Source: Meconema thalassinum
Lineage: Eukaryota > Arthropoda > Insecta > Orthoptera > Tettigoniidae
Direction of reading: 5' to 3'
NCBI GenBank assembly: GCA_946902985.2
Contig: OX336388.2
Location: forward strand, 129,334,346-129,398,345
Length of the DNA stretch: 64,000 nt
A program made the translations under genes and the position numbers. Numbering within the stretch: the stretch's first letter is position 1; every line of letters starts with the position of its first letter. A model generated the notes under the pieces. The model saw only the letters and a list, made by a program, of their open reading frames with translations. It searched no databases and was not told the DNA's origin. Below, in pieces: positions 1-12,100 of this stretch.

Positions 1-402
1 GAGACTGGAAGCAGGCTGTGGATTTTCATTTCAATATGTCTCTCACTCTCGGATAAAATGCATTACACTGTTGTACCCTTTTGCTAAGCTCTGCATCCAT
101 CCTTGCATTCTGCATTAGTTCGCTTCCTAGATATTTTAAACTGTCCACAATTTCAAGATTCTTGCCATCAATGTCCTTTCCCTTCTCGATCTCCTGTTGT
201 TATAACCATTGTTTTACTCTTCTCCACTCCGAACGCCATTCTATACTCTCATTTTTTGACAATACGTCTAGTTGTTCTTGGACTTCTTCTCTGTCTGTTC
301 CCCTCACCACAATATCGTCCGCAAAAAGCACAATTTTCATCTCCTTTCTTGTATAGGATTCTTTTGTCTCTTTCAAGATTTCATCCATTACCATTATAAA
401 TA
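1..402 (-). pseudogene. Non-LTR retrotransposon RT fragment (3' part), split by a MITE
   Basis: Read on the minus strand this is the middle to late part of a LINE reverse transcriptase. A VMDEI segment precedes the polymerase FADD motif (catalytic Asp pair, about 310-335), and a KYLGSELMQNA-type segment typical of RTE-like LINEs follows near 120-160. The reading frame is broken. The upstream part of the same domain continues at 1130-1334 after a 0.7 kb insertion. The downstream end runs off the window, so the element is partial here. It is a dead copy with no host function implied. Confidence 0.75.
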
Positions 403-1119
403 AGGGCCTTATTTTTTGGTGAAATAAAACTGTCGATTTTGGTGTTAAACGGTGGGTATTTTGGGAAATAAATTTTTATAATGATCGACGTTTCTTCTGA
501 AATCTGCCTTATAGTATGGGGTAAATCTAATAAATTATGTGATAATTGCAGTATTTACACATTAGAATCTTTCTGGAAGCGTCAAATACATAGAACCCCT
601 GACTGTTGTATTCCTCGACCCTCGAGAAAACTTTAGTGACTTTAGTTTTCGGCATTTTTAAACTTAAATGCCGGATGTTTGCCGCTAAAATTTTATCAGT
701 CATGAACTCGCACTGCTGTATCTACGACCACAACGCCATTTGATGTAATAGATAGCAGATATTGATTTTCATCGATAGCCTTAGAGATCGCGGAACTGAA
801 TACACATACTTCCAGCTTTGTGGGCATTTGTGAAGAGAATATGCAGCACTATCGATCACATGAGAAGGAAACCACGACGGTCAATTCCTCTGAAGCATTT
901 AAACGTTTATAGGAGAGCTTTTTCGATAATATCTAGCATTTTTCGTACCAAGTGGAGTATATTTTGTGATTATTTCCGCTATTCGCGCAATAAATCAGAT
1001 TTCGTGAGTTTTAGCGAGTTCACTTTGCTAAAATACGGTACTTTTAAGTACCTAGGCAAAAAAAAGAAGATATGAAAAAAGTTTGAGCGTATCGCTATTA
1101 CCAGAAAATACGGCCCCTA
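403..1119. mobile_element. TIR element (MITE) inserted in the LINE RT
   Basis: A segment of about 717 bp interrupts the LINE reading frame. Its ends are imperfect inverted repeats: AGGGCCTTATTTTTTGGT on the left, and AGGGGCCGTATTTTCTGGT as the reverse complement of the right end. The flanks attataaata (393-402) and attataaaca (1120-1129) are a near-perfect 9-10 bp target duplication, and the LINE frame resumes across them. No transposase is visible, so it is non-autonomous. The TSD length fits a Mutator-like or hAT-like origin; the superfamily is not settled. Confidence 0.6.
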
Positions 1120-1129
1120 ATTATAAACA

Positions 1130-1334
1130 ATAGTGATGAAAAACACTTCCCTGTCGTAACCCAGTTAGTTATATTTTGGAACCAATCTGTTATTCCAATG
1201 TGTGTTTTCACACAACTAAAGATTTTGTCATACATGGCTTGTACAATTTCCATTGTCTGGTTTCCAACTCCCTTTCTAGCCATACTGGCCCATACCTTTT
1301 CCCTGGGAACACTGTCATATGCCTTTACAATATC
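1130..1334 (-). pseudogene. Non-LTR retrotransposon RT fragment (5' part)
   Basis: The minus strand encodes an LDIVKAYDSVPR-like motif followed by VWASMARKGVGNQTMEIVQ, which is the RT domain A region carrying the first catalytic Asp. It then runs into a TDWFQ/LLFII segment that should lead to the FADD motif found at 1-402. Together the two pieces form one LINE RT domain split by the element at 403-1119. Homology stops abruptly near 1334, so the LINE is truncated or overwritten at its 5' side. Confidence 0.7.
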
Positions 1335-1383
1335 TAAGCTTGAGCGATCTCAGATCAATTGAAAAGTCAAAGCGCGATACTTA

Positions 1384-1596
1384 AAGGCTGCCCCAGGAGT
1401 AGCAAAATACACGCACTCCCGACTTGTTTATGAACTTGCCAGGGAAACTTTTCTTATTGAAGACTTAAGATTTCGATTGCAATTGCCTTCTACAAGACAG
1501 GAAATCCTAAGGATGAGACAAAGAAAGCGAGCGGAAATCGACCTAGAATTCTATGGGACTGATGACATGTCTCAGAGACATCTAACTGTGAAATGA
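1384..1596 (+). other. Unassigned open reading relic
   Basis: About 70 open codons read from AAG at 1384 to TGA at 1594-1596, with a charged composition that includes RETFLIEDLRFRLQLP and RMRQRKRAE. The frame also stays open for some codons upstream. A C-rich stretch follows in another frame around 1640-1730. No start codon or splice signal is obvious. It reads like a degraded mobile-element protein, but I do not recognise the family. Confidence 0.25.
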
Positions 1597-1803
1597 GGAG
1601 TGCTCTGAATAGACTTGCTGTGCACGGCTTCCATCATAAGCTGTGCATGCGACGTGACTTTCATGAACCTTCTGAACAGTGTGTATGCATATTATGTGAT
1701 AAACAGTGTGGTTGATACCATTTTGGTAAATGCTCTAAGAGAACACTGTTCTTATTGGATTACTTGAAAATGTAATGCACATTTGTGCGCAGTTGCTTTA
1801 TTA

Positions 1804-2489
1804 CAGTATAGCATCGTTTATCCGGACTAATTGGGACCAAAAGTGCTCCAGATAACAATTTTTCCGGATAATCAAACATGCATTTATTTCATAGGCAAAA
1901 ACATGCACAATACATTATGGTAATAACCACCAAACTTCTCATTTAGCTGCAACACTTTCTCACATAACAAAGGTCCAGAAATGGGATCTCCCTTACTTCT
2001 TGTCTGAATAAACCATAAGTACACCGCTTCTTCCAATTTTTATCCCTAGCTGATCTCATGGTTCTACTCCTTTTTAGACTCTTCTTCCCCATCTAACTTC
2101 GATGCATAATTCAGAATTTCAACTTTCCTTTCTTCAAGTCACAAATTGTGGATTTTCCAACGCTAAGTTTTCATTAGACACTGCACACTCTCACCTTTAT
2201 CCAGTTTATTAATGATCTCCACCTTCTTCTCAATGGATAAAACATTGCGATTTCATTTTCCTTTTTTGTCACTCGTAGAAGCCATTTTCACAACGTAATA
2301 CAGTACAGTACACACCCTCACATACTGTAACACATTGAAACATTATACAGTAAACAAACAGTAGGAGACAACAGAGACTACAATTGAAAACGAGAACCGA
2401 CTCACTACTGTAGGCAGGGCACGTTGTTCCATCTTTTTTTTTTTAATTTATTTATTTTTTGGCTCGTCCGGATAAACGACGTTCTACTG
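1804..2489 (-). mobile_element. Tigger/pogo-like DNA transposon, non-autonomous
   Basis: The terminal inverted repeats are CAGTATAGCATCGTTTATCC at the left and, as reverse complement of the right end, CAGTAGAACGTCGTTTATCC. TA dinucleotides flank both ends (1802-1803, 2490-2491), as expected of Tc1/mariner/pogo elements. The minus strand around 2140-2290 carries a decayed version of the helix-turn-helix coding seen intact at 3396-3560. At 686 bp it is far too short for a full transposase gene. It is the inverted sibling of the element at 3158-3865. Confidence 0.75.
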
Positions 2490-3157
2490 TATTAATATCA
2501 AAGAAGGTCATCACCAGCTCCCAATGTCTTTCCATTAGCTGACACATACTAAAACTACTGGAGGAAATGGCATGAACATTTATATGCATGTAGAACACAA
2601 ATAAAATATACCTCTCAGCATGCCAAAAGGAGGAGGTAGATTTCACTGGGCAATGAAAAATATTTCGAATTCACTGAATTTGCCAGTTGTATAGCTACAA
2701 ACGTTCCACGTGTTTAGCAAACATACCATCTTCTTATGATTCCAATAACATTTTGCTCATCCCTTGGCGTAAGGGTGGACAATTCGAAAATTCTTTCAGA
2801 CAAACGTTTTAGGTGATTTTTAGAGGACTACTGACCGAAGATTCGAATGCAGCCAAACGCTGCATTGGTGAACCCGGCGCTGAAAGTTCTGAGGAAATGG
2901 GTGCGTTAAGTGACAGTGTTGAACAAAACAAAGATTACAGCGTTTGCGAACAGGAAACTTCACGAGATATAGATGTGTTGGAGGGCCACGTCTGTTCGTG
3001 TTTGACATTGTGGAATTTGGTAGTGTTTTGTAGAGCAAGTCTGTCTTGTATATTTGTTAGTTTTTCATGGATCTGTTGATGCTCCCTTGTTGAGCGAAAC
3101 ATGTCGTCCTTTTTATCCTCTCCTCTGGTAATCTGGGAAAAATAACTTTTATTGATA
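2490..3157. other. Non-coding spacer with repeat fragments
   Basis: No gene is recognised here. Positions 2858-2880 (gctgcattggtgaacccggc) match the right terminus of the Harbinger-like element ending near 42193. Positions 3078-3100 (gatgctccc...gagcgaaacatg) match an inverted stretch at 52838-52862. Both point to old repeat fragments. The open frames in this stretch have no recognisable domain. Confidence 0.4.
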
Positions 3158-3865
3158 CAGTAGAACGTTGTTTATCCGGACGTCAAACAACCGGAACGTC
3201 AATTATCTGGACGAGCCAAAAAGAAAAGACGGAGCAGCTCTTGCTTACTGTTGTTACGTGGAAGTGCGGGCTGCCTACAATAGTGAGTCGGTTTTAGGTT
3301 TGAATTGTTGTCTGTTGTCTCCTACCATTTTTCTACTCTATAATGTCTCAACGTGGTACAATATGTGAGTGTGCTTACTTTACTGTATTACGTTGTGAAA
3401 ATAGCGTCTACGGGTGGCAAAAAGGAAAATCGAAATTGCAATGTTTTACCGATTGAGAAGAAGGTGGAGATCATTAATAAACTGGATAAAGGTGAGAGTG
3501 TGCAGTGTCTAATAAAAACGTACAGTGTTGGAAAATCCACAATGATTTTAAGAGCCGAAAAGGTGAAATTCTGAATTATGCATCGAAGTTGGATAGTGAA
3601 CTAGGGTCTAAAAATGAGAAAAGCCATGAGATCAGCTATGGAAGAAAAATTGGTTTATTCAGACAAGAAGTAAGGGAGACCCCATTTCTGAACCTTTGTT
3701 ATATGAGAAAGCGTTGCTGCTAAATGAGAAGCTTGGTGGTTTTCACCATTACGTACTGTGCATGTTTCTTTTTCCTATGAAATAAACGCATGTTTGATTA
3801 TCCAGAAAAATCATTATCCAGAACACTTTCGGTCCCAATTAGTCCGGATAAACGACGTTCTACTG
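3158..3865 (+). mobile_element. Tigger/pogo-like transposon with CENP-B-type HTH remnant
   Basis: The TIRs are CAGTAGAACGTTGTTTATCC and, at the right, the reverse complement of CAGTAGAACGTCGTTTATCC, with TA on both sides (3156-3157, 3866-3867). Positions 3396-3560 encode NVLPIEKKVEIINKLDKGES followed by a KTYSVGKST segment. This is the CENP-B/pogo-type N-terminal DNA-binding helix-turn-helix, with the two helices and the turn still readable. The frame breaks soon afterwards and the DDE catalytic domain is missing, so the copy is non-autonomous (708 bp). Confidence 0.78.
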
Positions 3866-3940
3866 TATGTAAATCTTTTCAGGTGGCATCACATTTCCTA
3901 ATTTAGTTAGGCTTATACGCGTGTTGACCGACTGGAAGTA

Positions 3941-4500
3941 ACAAAAGTTTGGTGCTTTTCAGTCGGTCAACACGAATGTACCCAAAAGAGCTGGGTTATG
4001 CCCTAATCCTGGAAAAAAAAACAAAAAAAAAAAACCAAACATGCGATTAATGTCACTGCTGCTCCAAAAGGGAAGTTGATACTACTCACAGCTACAGTAC
4101 GGAAGACATCCAACCAGATAAGTAATAGCCTGCACTATACAGTACAACTATAGTTGACTTCTACAACCTTATAGTCACTCAAAACAGACAAATTCCAGAT
4201 TCGTATCACCATTTTAGCATTCCACCTAACATCATATATACTACAACTAACATACACTGACAAGTTGCATTATCAATACTGCAACTAAATAATTGTACAT
4301 ATTGTAAATGTTTTCACCTGTATTTTCAAACATAGATTTTACAGTCTAAGTGTAATGGATCTGATGATGATCGCTTGACGATCGAAACTGGTCATCCTAG
4401 TGTATTTATTAATGCCATGTAATTTTTTTCAGGATTAGGGCATAACCCAGCTCTTTTGGGTACATTCGTGTTGACCGACTGAAAAGCACCAAACTTTTGT
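3941..4500. mobile_element. Foldback MITE with 71 bp perfect inverted repeats
   Basis: The left arm (3941-4011) and right arm (4430-4500) read as exact reverse complements over 71 bp. Both contain TTTTCAGTCGGTCAACACGA followed by ATGTACCCAAAAGAGCTGGG. The interior of about 420 bp has an A-rich tract beside the left arm and no coding sequence. Related termini occur at 56221-56486 and, more weakly, near 3915-3940, 51030 and 52690, so this is a family. The identical arms suggest recent insertion or gene conversion. No transposase is seen, so the superfamily is open. Confidence 0.75.
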
Positions 4501-4829
4501 TTACTAAGGCAACACTGAAAAATGGCTTCAAACCCCACAATGGAAGTAACAATTGAACGTAGAAAATTACAGAAAAGACATTGAGAGGTTCTTAACCCAA
4601 GAAGTGCCAAGGATCGCTAAAAGTGGTTCACTGCGCCTTCCTGTGGTGCCAGGATTACATATCGAGGGGTTATGCCATATGTTTGTGAAATATTTGTACT
4701 ACGTCAATGTGAATGTGTCTAATTTATGCATATCACCACTATTGTCAATTTTGAAAGTATTTCTTGGAGTTTCATGTCTACGAATCTTGGTGTCCAGCAG
4801 TTGTCATGGGACTGTGCTAAACAACAAAC
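4501..4829. other. Non-coding spacer
   Basis: Short open frames occur but no domain, splice pair or repeat end is recognised. It lies between the foldback MITE and the acidic N-terminal relic at 4830 and may belong to the same decayed transposon. Confidence 0.3.
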
Positions 4830-5069
4830 ATGGCAGCCAGATTATCGAAGACATTGCCAATTGAATCAGATATTTTACAAACTTTAGATGAGGGTAGTGA
4901 TTATGAAGATGGTAAAATTGATATTGAGGACAGTGAAATTCCAGGTAGTTCTGGAGGAAGCTTGGAAAATTTGTCAGATAACAATACACCATTGCAGACT
5001 AGACTTGATCAGGCACATGTAAATAGGCATGTACAATTACCAGATAGGTTTCAACATGTGACATTCTGA
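4830..5069 (+). pseudogene. Possible piggyBac-type transposase N-terminal relic
   Basis: An ATG at 4830 opens 79 codons with an acidic, serine-rich N-terminus (TLDEGSDYEDGKIDIEDSEI) and then a polar stretch with NNTPLQTR. Such acidic low-complexity N-termini are common in piggyBac-type transposases, but no catalytic domain follows and the frame stops at 5069. A basic patch (gaggaagaggaag, about 5108) lies just past the stop. The family call is by composition only, so confidence is low. Confidence 0.3.
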
Positions 5070-5320
5070 AGTAGCAAGAGATTCTGTAAATTTACACAAG
5101 AGGTAGGGAGGAAGAGGAAGTAGAAGCAGAATAAGAAAAAGCTTCATGGAAAAGAAGTGAATGTTTTCTATTTTTTCCCATATTGTGACACAAAAAATTA
5201 ATGTTTCAGAAATGCTAATTATGAACCGATTTTCATTCAACTTTCAGCATTATTTCAAAATTGTATGAGCAACATTTTACATATTTCAGATTTTCTTGTT
5301 ATGATGAATAATTACTAATT

Positions 5321-6235
5321 CTGCAGACTGTGAGAACATGCCTTTTCGTAACTTTTAACAAGGTATATTATTGAAAATGTAGTATTTATGATTGACAAAC
5401 CTTTCTCGGAGTTGTTGGGAGTCGTTTCACAATTTCAATTGCCACTGCTGCACCGGAAATAATTACCTTTAACGTAAATAAAGCATTATTGGTCGTGTTC
5501 ATTTGAACAAGGTCGGCCATTTTCCATTTACCCCGGACACTACGTCATACCCACGTGACACGTTGCCAACATGAATAATGAAATAATAGACAAAACCTTG
5601 GGCCTGGATAAAGATTATTGATGCGTGACTTCCCCACTGTGCGTGACAAAAACCAGGGGTGTTATCTATTAGTTAAGCGGGCCGCGCTATCAATCCACCA
5701 TTGGTCTGGACGAAAATATTGGTCTAGGCAAAACCATTGGTCTGCCACATGCGATATAGTTCCAAATGCGTGGGGTTGGCATTATGGACTCCTTCACAAA
5801 GATGGCAGTCAGGGCAGCAATTTCAACTATTAGGGTGGGATGGTGGGTCTACGGCAGCGGACGAGTGAACATCTATTACTACATATTTTTTTAATTTTTA
5901 TTAAAGCAGCCAATGGCCATGTATTTTTCTTTTCAGGACGGGTCAGGGAAGGGATTATGAAAGGAGATCAGCCGTGGACCTATTGAAAGGAACCGTCCTG
6001 GCATTTGCCTGGTAGTGAAAATGGGAAACCATGAAAACCATTTTCAAGACGGCCGAGGTGTGATTCGAACCCACGCTCTCCCGATGCCAGCGAGGCACGA
6101 GGTAGCGCGTTAGCGCTCTCAGCCACTGCGGCCGGTACATCTATTACTATATCATCTCCAGATACCATTTCTACAGTTATTTTGGCCAATTTCATTACCT
6201 ACAATGTTTTAAACACATGTTCTCATACTCTGCAG
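5321..6235 (+). mobile_element. E-family element, copy 1 (plus)
   Basis: The boundaries are inverted repeats ctgcagactgtgagaacatg (5321-5340) and catgttctcatactctgcag (ending near 6235). The left part (block X, 5345-5575) recurs at 12880-13090 (inverted), 17826-18060 and 24740-24960 (inverted). The right part (block Y, 5755-5880 plus 6137-6200) recurs at 6390-6525 (inverted) and 18530-18710, and partly at 13840-13935 and 31590-31720. A SINE at 5882-6136 splits block Y. No transposase is seen. Confidence 0.6.
5882..6136 (-). mobile_element. tRNA-derived SINE with target-site duplication
   Basis: Read on the minus strand it begins with a tRNA-like head (CCGGCCGCAGTGGCTGAGAG, later GGTTCGAATC as B box). 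The long variable-arm layout resembles a Leu/Ser-type tRNA. A body (AAAATGGTTTTCATGGTTTC and a CCAGGCAAATGCCAGGACGG segment) and an A/T-rich tail follow. The flanks acatctattacta at 5869-5881 and 6137-6149 are an exact 13 bp TSD. The body matches the SINEs at about 37190-37548 and 57899-58379. It is inserted in block Y of E copy 1. Confidence 0.85.
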
Positions 6236-6956
6236 AGCCACCGAATAAGTTTAGTGCAATTTCACTTTGAATTTTCGGTAGCGGTTCACTTTAGACCATC
6301 CTTTGTATAAATATTTTAAAAAACTTAAACTACCTGATTTAATAGTCGGGATGATATCAGGAGAGGATTGAGTATTAGATGTTCACTGCTCCGCTGTCAT
6401 AGACCCACCATCCCGCCCAAATAGAGACACGACTTATATAGTTGAAATCGAAGTTCTCACCCCCATCTTTCTCACTGAGTCAGTATTGCCAACCCCACGC
6501 GTTTGGTACTATTTCGCACGTGATGTATGAAATCACTAAGTGAACTCGATTACAGTGTTTATTTATGTATTTATGCTGTTTTACATACAAAAACAGACCT
6601 AACCTGGGGCTTACGCCCCAGACCCCCTTGCTTGTGGTACTAGCATTAATTTTCGACCAGGCAGTACCTAACCTAGTAGCGGACATAAATTGTATGTTAT
6701 TAATGTTTTACATACAAAAACAGACCTAACCTGGGGCTTACGCCCCAGACCCCCTAGCAGTAATTTTCCACAAGACAGTGCCTAACGGGATTAGTATAGA
6801 TCGCGAGTCCCGGCGGCACCAAATTCCCCTAAAACAAAATGGCGGCTTCCGTGACGTCATCAATGACGTCACGAAATACTCCTCTAGCAAGCTTACGGGA
6901 AAAGCCTGGGGAATAGGGGGTTTTGGGTGGGGAACAACAAAAAACGTGAAAAACGG

Positions 6957-7017
6957 GATGGGTATCGCGATCTTTACTTGAGCCCCCCCCGCTCAAGTAA
7001 AGATCGCGATACCCATC
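6957..7017. repeat. Perfect 27 bp palindrome with C7 loop
   Basis: The arms 6957-6983 and 6991-7017 are exact reverse complements (GATGGGTATCGCGATCTTTA then CTTGAGC), separated by seven C. It borders the 73 bp satellite and shares its GATCGCGATACCCATC core. The equivalent palindrome in copy B (24264-24332) has a loop of about 16-17 G. Confidence 0.9.
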
Positions 7018-7103
7018 AAAAAATTTGCCATTTCACCTCATTTTCAAACAATCGCGATACACAGAAAAAGATCCACATTTCACCGCATTTTTTTAAAAAA
7101 GCC

Positions 7104-7155
7104 GGTATCGCGATCTTTACTTGAGCTCCCCTGCTCAAGTACAGATCGCGATACC
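7104..7155. repeat. Second palindrome next to the 73 bp satellite
   Basis: The arms GGTATCGCGATCTTTACTTG+AGC (7104-7126) and 7133-7155 are reverse complements with one mismatch around a 6 bp loop (tcccct). The counterpart in copy B is at about 24128-24180. It marks the junction between the unique left segment and the satellite. Confidence 0.85.
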
Positions 7156-9060
7156 CATCAAAAATTTGCCATTTCAGCTCATTTTCAAGCAATCGCACTA
7201 CGCAGTGAAAAATAAAGATCGCGATACCCATCAAAAATTTGCCATTTCAGCTCATTTTCAAGCAATCTCACTACGCAGTGAAAAATAAAGATCGCGATAC
7301 CCATCACAAATTCGCCATTTCAGCTCTTTTTCAAGCAATCGCGCTACGCAGTGAAAAATAAAGATCGCGATACCCATCAAAATTTGCCATTTCAGCTCAT
7401 TTTCAAGCAATCTCACTACGCAGTGAAAAATAAAGATCGCGATACCCATCACAAATTCGCCATTTCAGCTCTTTTTCAAGCAATCGCGCTACGCAGTGAA
7501 AAATTAAGATCGCGATACGCATCACAAATTCGCCATTTCAACTCTTTTTCAAGCAATCGCGCTACGCAGTGAAAAATAAAGATCGCGATACCCATCACAA
7601 ATTCGCCATTTCAGCTCTTTTTCAAGCAATCGCGCTACGCAGTGAAAAATAAAGATCGCGATACCCATCAAAAATTTGCCATTTCAGCTCATTTTCAAGC
7701 AATCTCACTACGCAGTGAAAAATAAAGATCGCGATACCCATCACAAATTCGCCATTTCAGCTCTTTTTCAAGCAATCGCGCTACGCAGTGAAAAATTAAG
7801 ATCGCGATACCCATCACAAATTCGCCATTTCAACTCTTTTTCAAGCAATCGCGCTACGCAGTGAAAAATAAAGATCGCGATACCCATCACAAATTCGCCA
7901 TTTCAGCTCTTTTTCAAGCAATCGCGCTACGCAGTGAAAAATAAAGATCGCGATACCCATCACAAATTCGCCATTTCAACTCTTTTTCAAGCAATCGCGC
8001 TACGCAGTGAAAAATAAAGATCGCGATACCCATCACAAATTTGCCATTTCTACTCATTTTCAAGCAATCGCGCTACGCAATGAAAAATAAAGATCGCGAT
8101 ACCCATCACAAATTCGCCATTTCAACTCTTTTTCAAGCAATCGCGCTACGCAGTGAAAAATAAAGATCGCGATACCCATCACAAATTCGCCATTTCAGCT
8201 CTTTTTCAAGCAATCGCGCTACGCAGTGGAAAATAAAGATCGCGATACCCATCAAAAATTTGCCATTTCAGCTCATTTTCAAGCAATCGCACTACGCAGT
8301 GAAAAATAAAGATCGCGATACCCATCACAAATTCGCCATTTCAGCTCTATTTCAAGCAATCGCGCTACGCAGTGAAAAATTAAGATCGCGATACCCATCA
8401 CAAATTTGCCATTTCTACTCAATTTCAAGCAATCGCGCTACGCAATGAAAAATAAATATCGCGATACCCATCACAAATTCGCCATTTCAGCTCTTTTTCA
8501 AGCAATCGCGCTACGCAGTGGAAAATTCAGATCGCGATACCCAACACAAATTTGCCATTTCTACTCATTTTCAAGCAATCGCGCTACGCAATGAAAAATA
8601 AAGATCGCGATACCCTCACAAATTCGCCATTTCAGCTCTTTTTCAGGCCATCGCGCTACGCAGTGAAAAATTAAGATCGCGATACCCATTACAAATTTGC
8701 CATTTCTACTCATTTTCAAGCAATCGCGCTACGCAATGAAAAATAAAGATCGCGATACCCATCACAAATTCGCCATTTCAACTCTTTTTCAAGTAATCGC
8801 GCTACGCAGTGAAAAATAAAGATCGCGATACCCATCACAAATTCGCCATTTCAGCTCTTTTTCAAGCAATCGCGCTACGCAGTGGAAAATAAAGATCGCG
8901 ATACCCATCGCAAATTCGCCATTTCAGCTCTTTTTCAAGCAATCGCGCTACGCAATGAAAAATTAAGATCGCGATACCCATCACAAATTTGCCATTTCTA
9001 CTCATGTTCAAGCAATCGCGCTACGCAAATAAAGATCGCGATACCCATTACAAATTTGCC
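7142..9060 (+). repeat. 73 bp satellite array (about 26 units), copy A
   Basis: The tandem unit of 73 bp starts GATCGCGATACCCATCACAA and contains TCGCCATTTCAGCTCTTTTT and CAAGCAATCGCGCTACGCAG. Most units differ by a few substitutions. Variant types (AAAATTTGCC versus CAAATTCGCC; AAAATAAA versus AAAATTAA) recur in a higher-order pattern. Short open frames run through it only because 73 is not a multiple of three and stops are rare in some frames; they are not genes. Confidence 0.95.
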
Positions 9061-9141
9061 ATTTCCGTCCAATTTTAATATTTCACACACACACACACGG
9101 TTTTTGTCAATAGTTACAGCCTCACTTGCCTAGAGGAATTG

Positions 9142-12100
9142 ATTTTTGGTGCCCCTCTGTGGCCACAGCCAAAGGCTGCACCTACCCTCAAACTTCTAAC
9201 CTTCGTTGCGTCCTATCCAATGGTTTTGACAATGGTTACAGCCTAACCATCCAGACCAATGGTTTAGTGTCAACAGTGCCCCACTAGCTGCCGCACACCT
9301 ACCCACAGACTTCTAACCTTCGTTGCGTCCAATCCAATGGTTTTGACAATGGTTACAGCCTAACCGCCCAGACTAATGGTTTAGTGTCAACAGTGCCCCA
9401 CTAGCTGCCGCACACCTACCCACAGACTTCTAACCTTCGTTGCGTCCAATCCAATGGTTTTGACAATGGTCACAGCCTAACCGCCCAGACCAATGGTTTA
9501 GTGTGAACAGTGCCCCACTAGCTGCCGCACACCTACCCACAGACTTCTAACCTTTGTTGCGTCCAATCCAATGGTTTTGACAATGGTCACAGCCTAACCA
9601 CCCAGACCAATGGTTTAGTGTGAACAGTGCCCCACTAGCTGCCGCACACCTACCCACAGACTTCTAACCTTCGTTGCGTCCAATCCAATGGTTTTGACAA
9701 TGGTTACAGCCTAACCGCCCAGACCAATGGTTTAGTGTGAACAGTGCCCCACTAGCTGCCGCACCCCTACCCACAGACTTCTAACCTTCGTTGCGTCCAA
9801 TCCAATGGTTTTGACAATGGTTACAGCCTAACCGCCCAGACCAATGGTTTAGTGTGAACAGTGCCCCACTAGCTGCCGCACCCCTACCCACAGACTTCTA
9901 ACCTTCGTTGCGTCCAATCCAATGGTTTTGACAATGGTCACAGCCTAACCGCCCAGACCAATGGTTTAGTGTGAACAGTGCCCCACTAGCTGCCGCACAC
10001 CTACCCACAGACTTCTAACCTTCGTTTCGTCCAATCCAATGGTTTTGACAATGGTTACAGCCTAACCGCCCAGACCAATGGTTTAGTGTGAACAGTGCCC
10101 CACTAGCTGCCGCACACCTACCCACAGACTTCTAACCTTCGTTGCGTCCAATCCAATGGTTTTGACAATGGTCACAGCCTAACCGCCCAGACCAATGGTT
10201 TAGTGTGAACAGTGCCCCACTAGCTGCCGCACACCTACCCACAGACTTCTAACCTTTGTTGCGTCCAATCCAATGGTTTTGACAATGGTTACAGCCTAAC
10301 CGCCCAGACCAATGGTTTAGAGTGAACAGTGCCCCACTAGCTGCCACACACCTACCCACAGACTTCTAACCTTCGTTGCGTCCAATCCAATGGTTTTGAC
10401 AATGGTTACAGCCTAACCGCCCAGAGCAATGGTTTAGTGTGAACAGTGCCCCACTAGCTGCCGCACACCTACCCACAGACTTCTAACCTTCGTTGCGTCC
10501 AATCCAATGGTTTTGACAATGGTCACAGCCTAACCGCCCAGACCAATGGTTTAGTGTCAACAGTGCCCCACTAGCTGCCGCACACCTACCCACAGACTTC
10601 TAACCTTCGTTGCGTCCAATCCAATGGTTTTGACAATGGTTACAGCCTAACCGCCCAGACCAATGGTTTAGAGTGAACAGTGCCCCACTAGCTGCCGCAC
10701 CCCTACCCACAGACTTCTAACCTTCGTTGCGTCCAATCCAATGGTTTTGACAATGGTCACAGCCTAACCGCCCAGACCAATGGTTTAGTGTCAACAGTGC
10801 CCCACTAGCTGCCGCACACCTACCCACAGACATCTAACCTTCGTTGCGTCCAATCCAATGGTTTTGACAATGGTTACAGCCTAACCGCCCATACCAATGG
10901 TTTAGTGTGAACAGTGCCCCACTAGCTGCCGCACACCTACCCACAGACTTCTAACCTTCGTTGCGTCCAATCCAATGGTTTTGACAATGGTTACAGCCTA
11001 ACCGCCCAGACCAATGGTTTAGTGTCAACAGTGCCCCACTAGCTGCCGCACACCTACCCACAGACTTCTAACCTTTGTTGCGTCCAATCCAATGGTTTTG
11101 ACAATGGTCACAGCCTAACCGCCCAGACCAATGGTTTAGTGTGAACAGTGCCCCACTAGCTGCCGCACACCTACCCACAGACTTCTAACCTTTGTTGCGT
11201 CCAATCCAATGGTTTTGACAATGGTCACAGCCTAACCGCCCAGACCAATGGTTTAGTGTGAACAGAGCCCCACTAGCTGCCGCACACCTACCCACAGACT
11301 TCTAACCTTCGTTGCGTCCAATCCAATGGTTTTGACAATGGTTACAGCCTAACCGCCCAGACCAATGGTTTAGTGTGAACAGTGCCCCACTAGCTGCCGC
11401 ACCCCTACCCACAGACTTCTAACCTTCGTTGCGTCCAATCCAATGGTTTTGACAATGGTCACAGCCTAACCGCCCAGACCAATGGTTTAGTGTGAACAGT
11501 GCCCCACTAGCTGCCGCACACCTACCCACAGACTTCTAACCTTCGTTGCGTCCAATCCAATGGTTTTGACAATGGTTACAGCCTAACCGCCCAGACCAAT
11601 GGTTTAGTGTGAACAGTGCCCCACTAGCTGCCGCACACCTACCCACAGACTTCTAACCTTCGTTGCGTCCAATCCAATGGTTTTGACAATGGTTACAGCC
11701 TAACCGCCCAGACCAATGGTTTAGTGTGAACAGTGCCCCACTAGCTGCCGCACACCTACCCACAGACTTCTAACCTTTGTTGCGTCCAATCCAATGGTTT
11801 TGACAATGGTTACAGCCTAACCGCCCAGACCAATGGTTTAGAGTGAACAGTGCCCCACTAGCTGCCGCACACCTACCCACAGACTTCTAACCTTCGTTGC
11901 GTCCAATCCAATGGTTTTGACAATGGTTACAGCCTAACCGCCCAGACCAATGGTTTAGTGTGAACAGTGCCCCACTAGCTGCCGCACACCTACCCATAGA
12001 CTTCTAACCTTCGTTGCGTCCAATCCAATGGTTTTGACAATGGTCACAGCCTAACCGCCCAGACCAATGGTTTAGTGTGAACAGTGCCCCACTAGCTGCC

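Noticed and set aside
4553..4864. 103-codon frame as a host exon
   Set aside because: No conserved domain, no splice pair, and it lies between a MITE and a transposase-like relic.
7142..9060. Regular repeats resembling a CRISPR array
   Set aside because: Units are contiguous 73 bp satellite copies without unique spacers, and the genome is eukaryotic.
7351..9133. Series of 62-83 codon open frames (MPFQLIFKQSHYA-like)
   Set aside because: They follow the 73 bp satellite period and occur on both strands; they reflect satellite composition, not genes.
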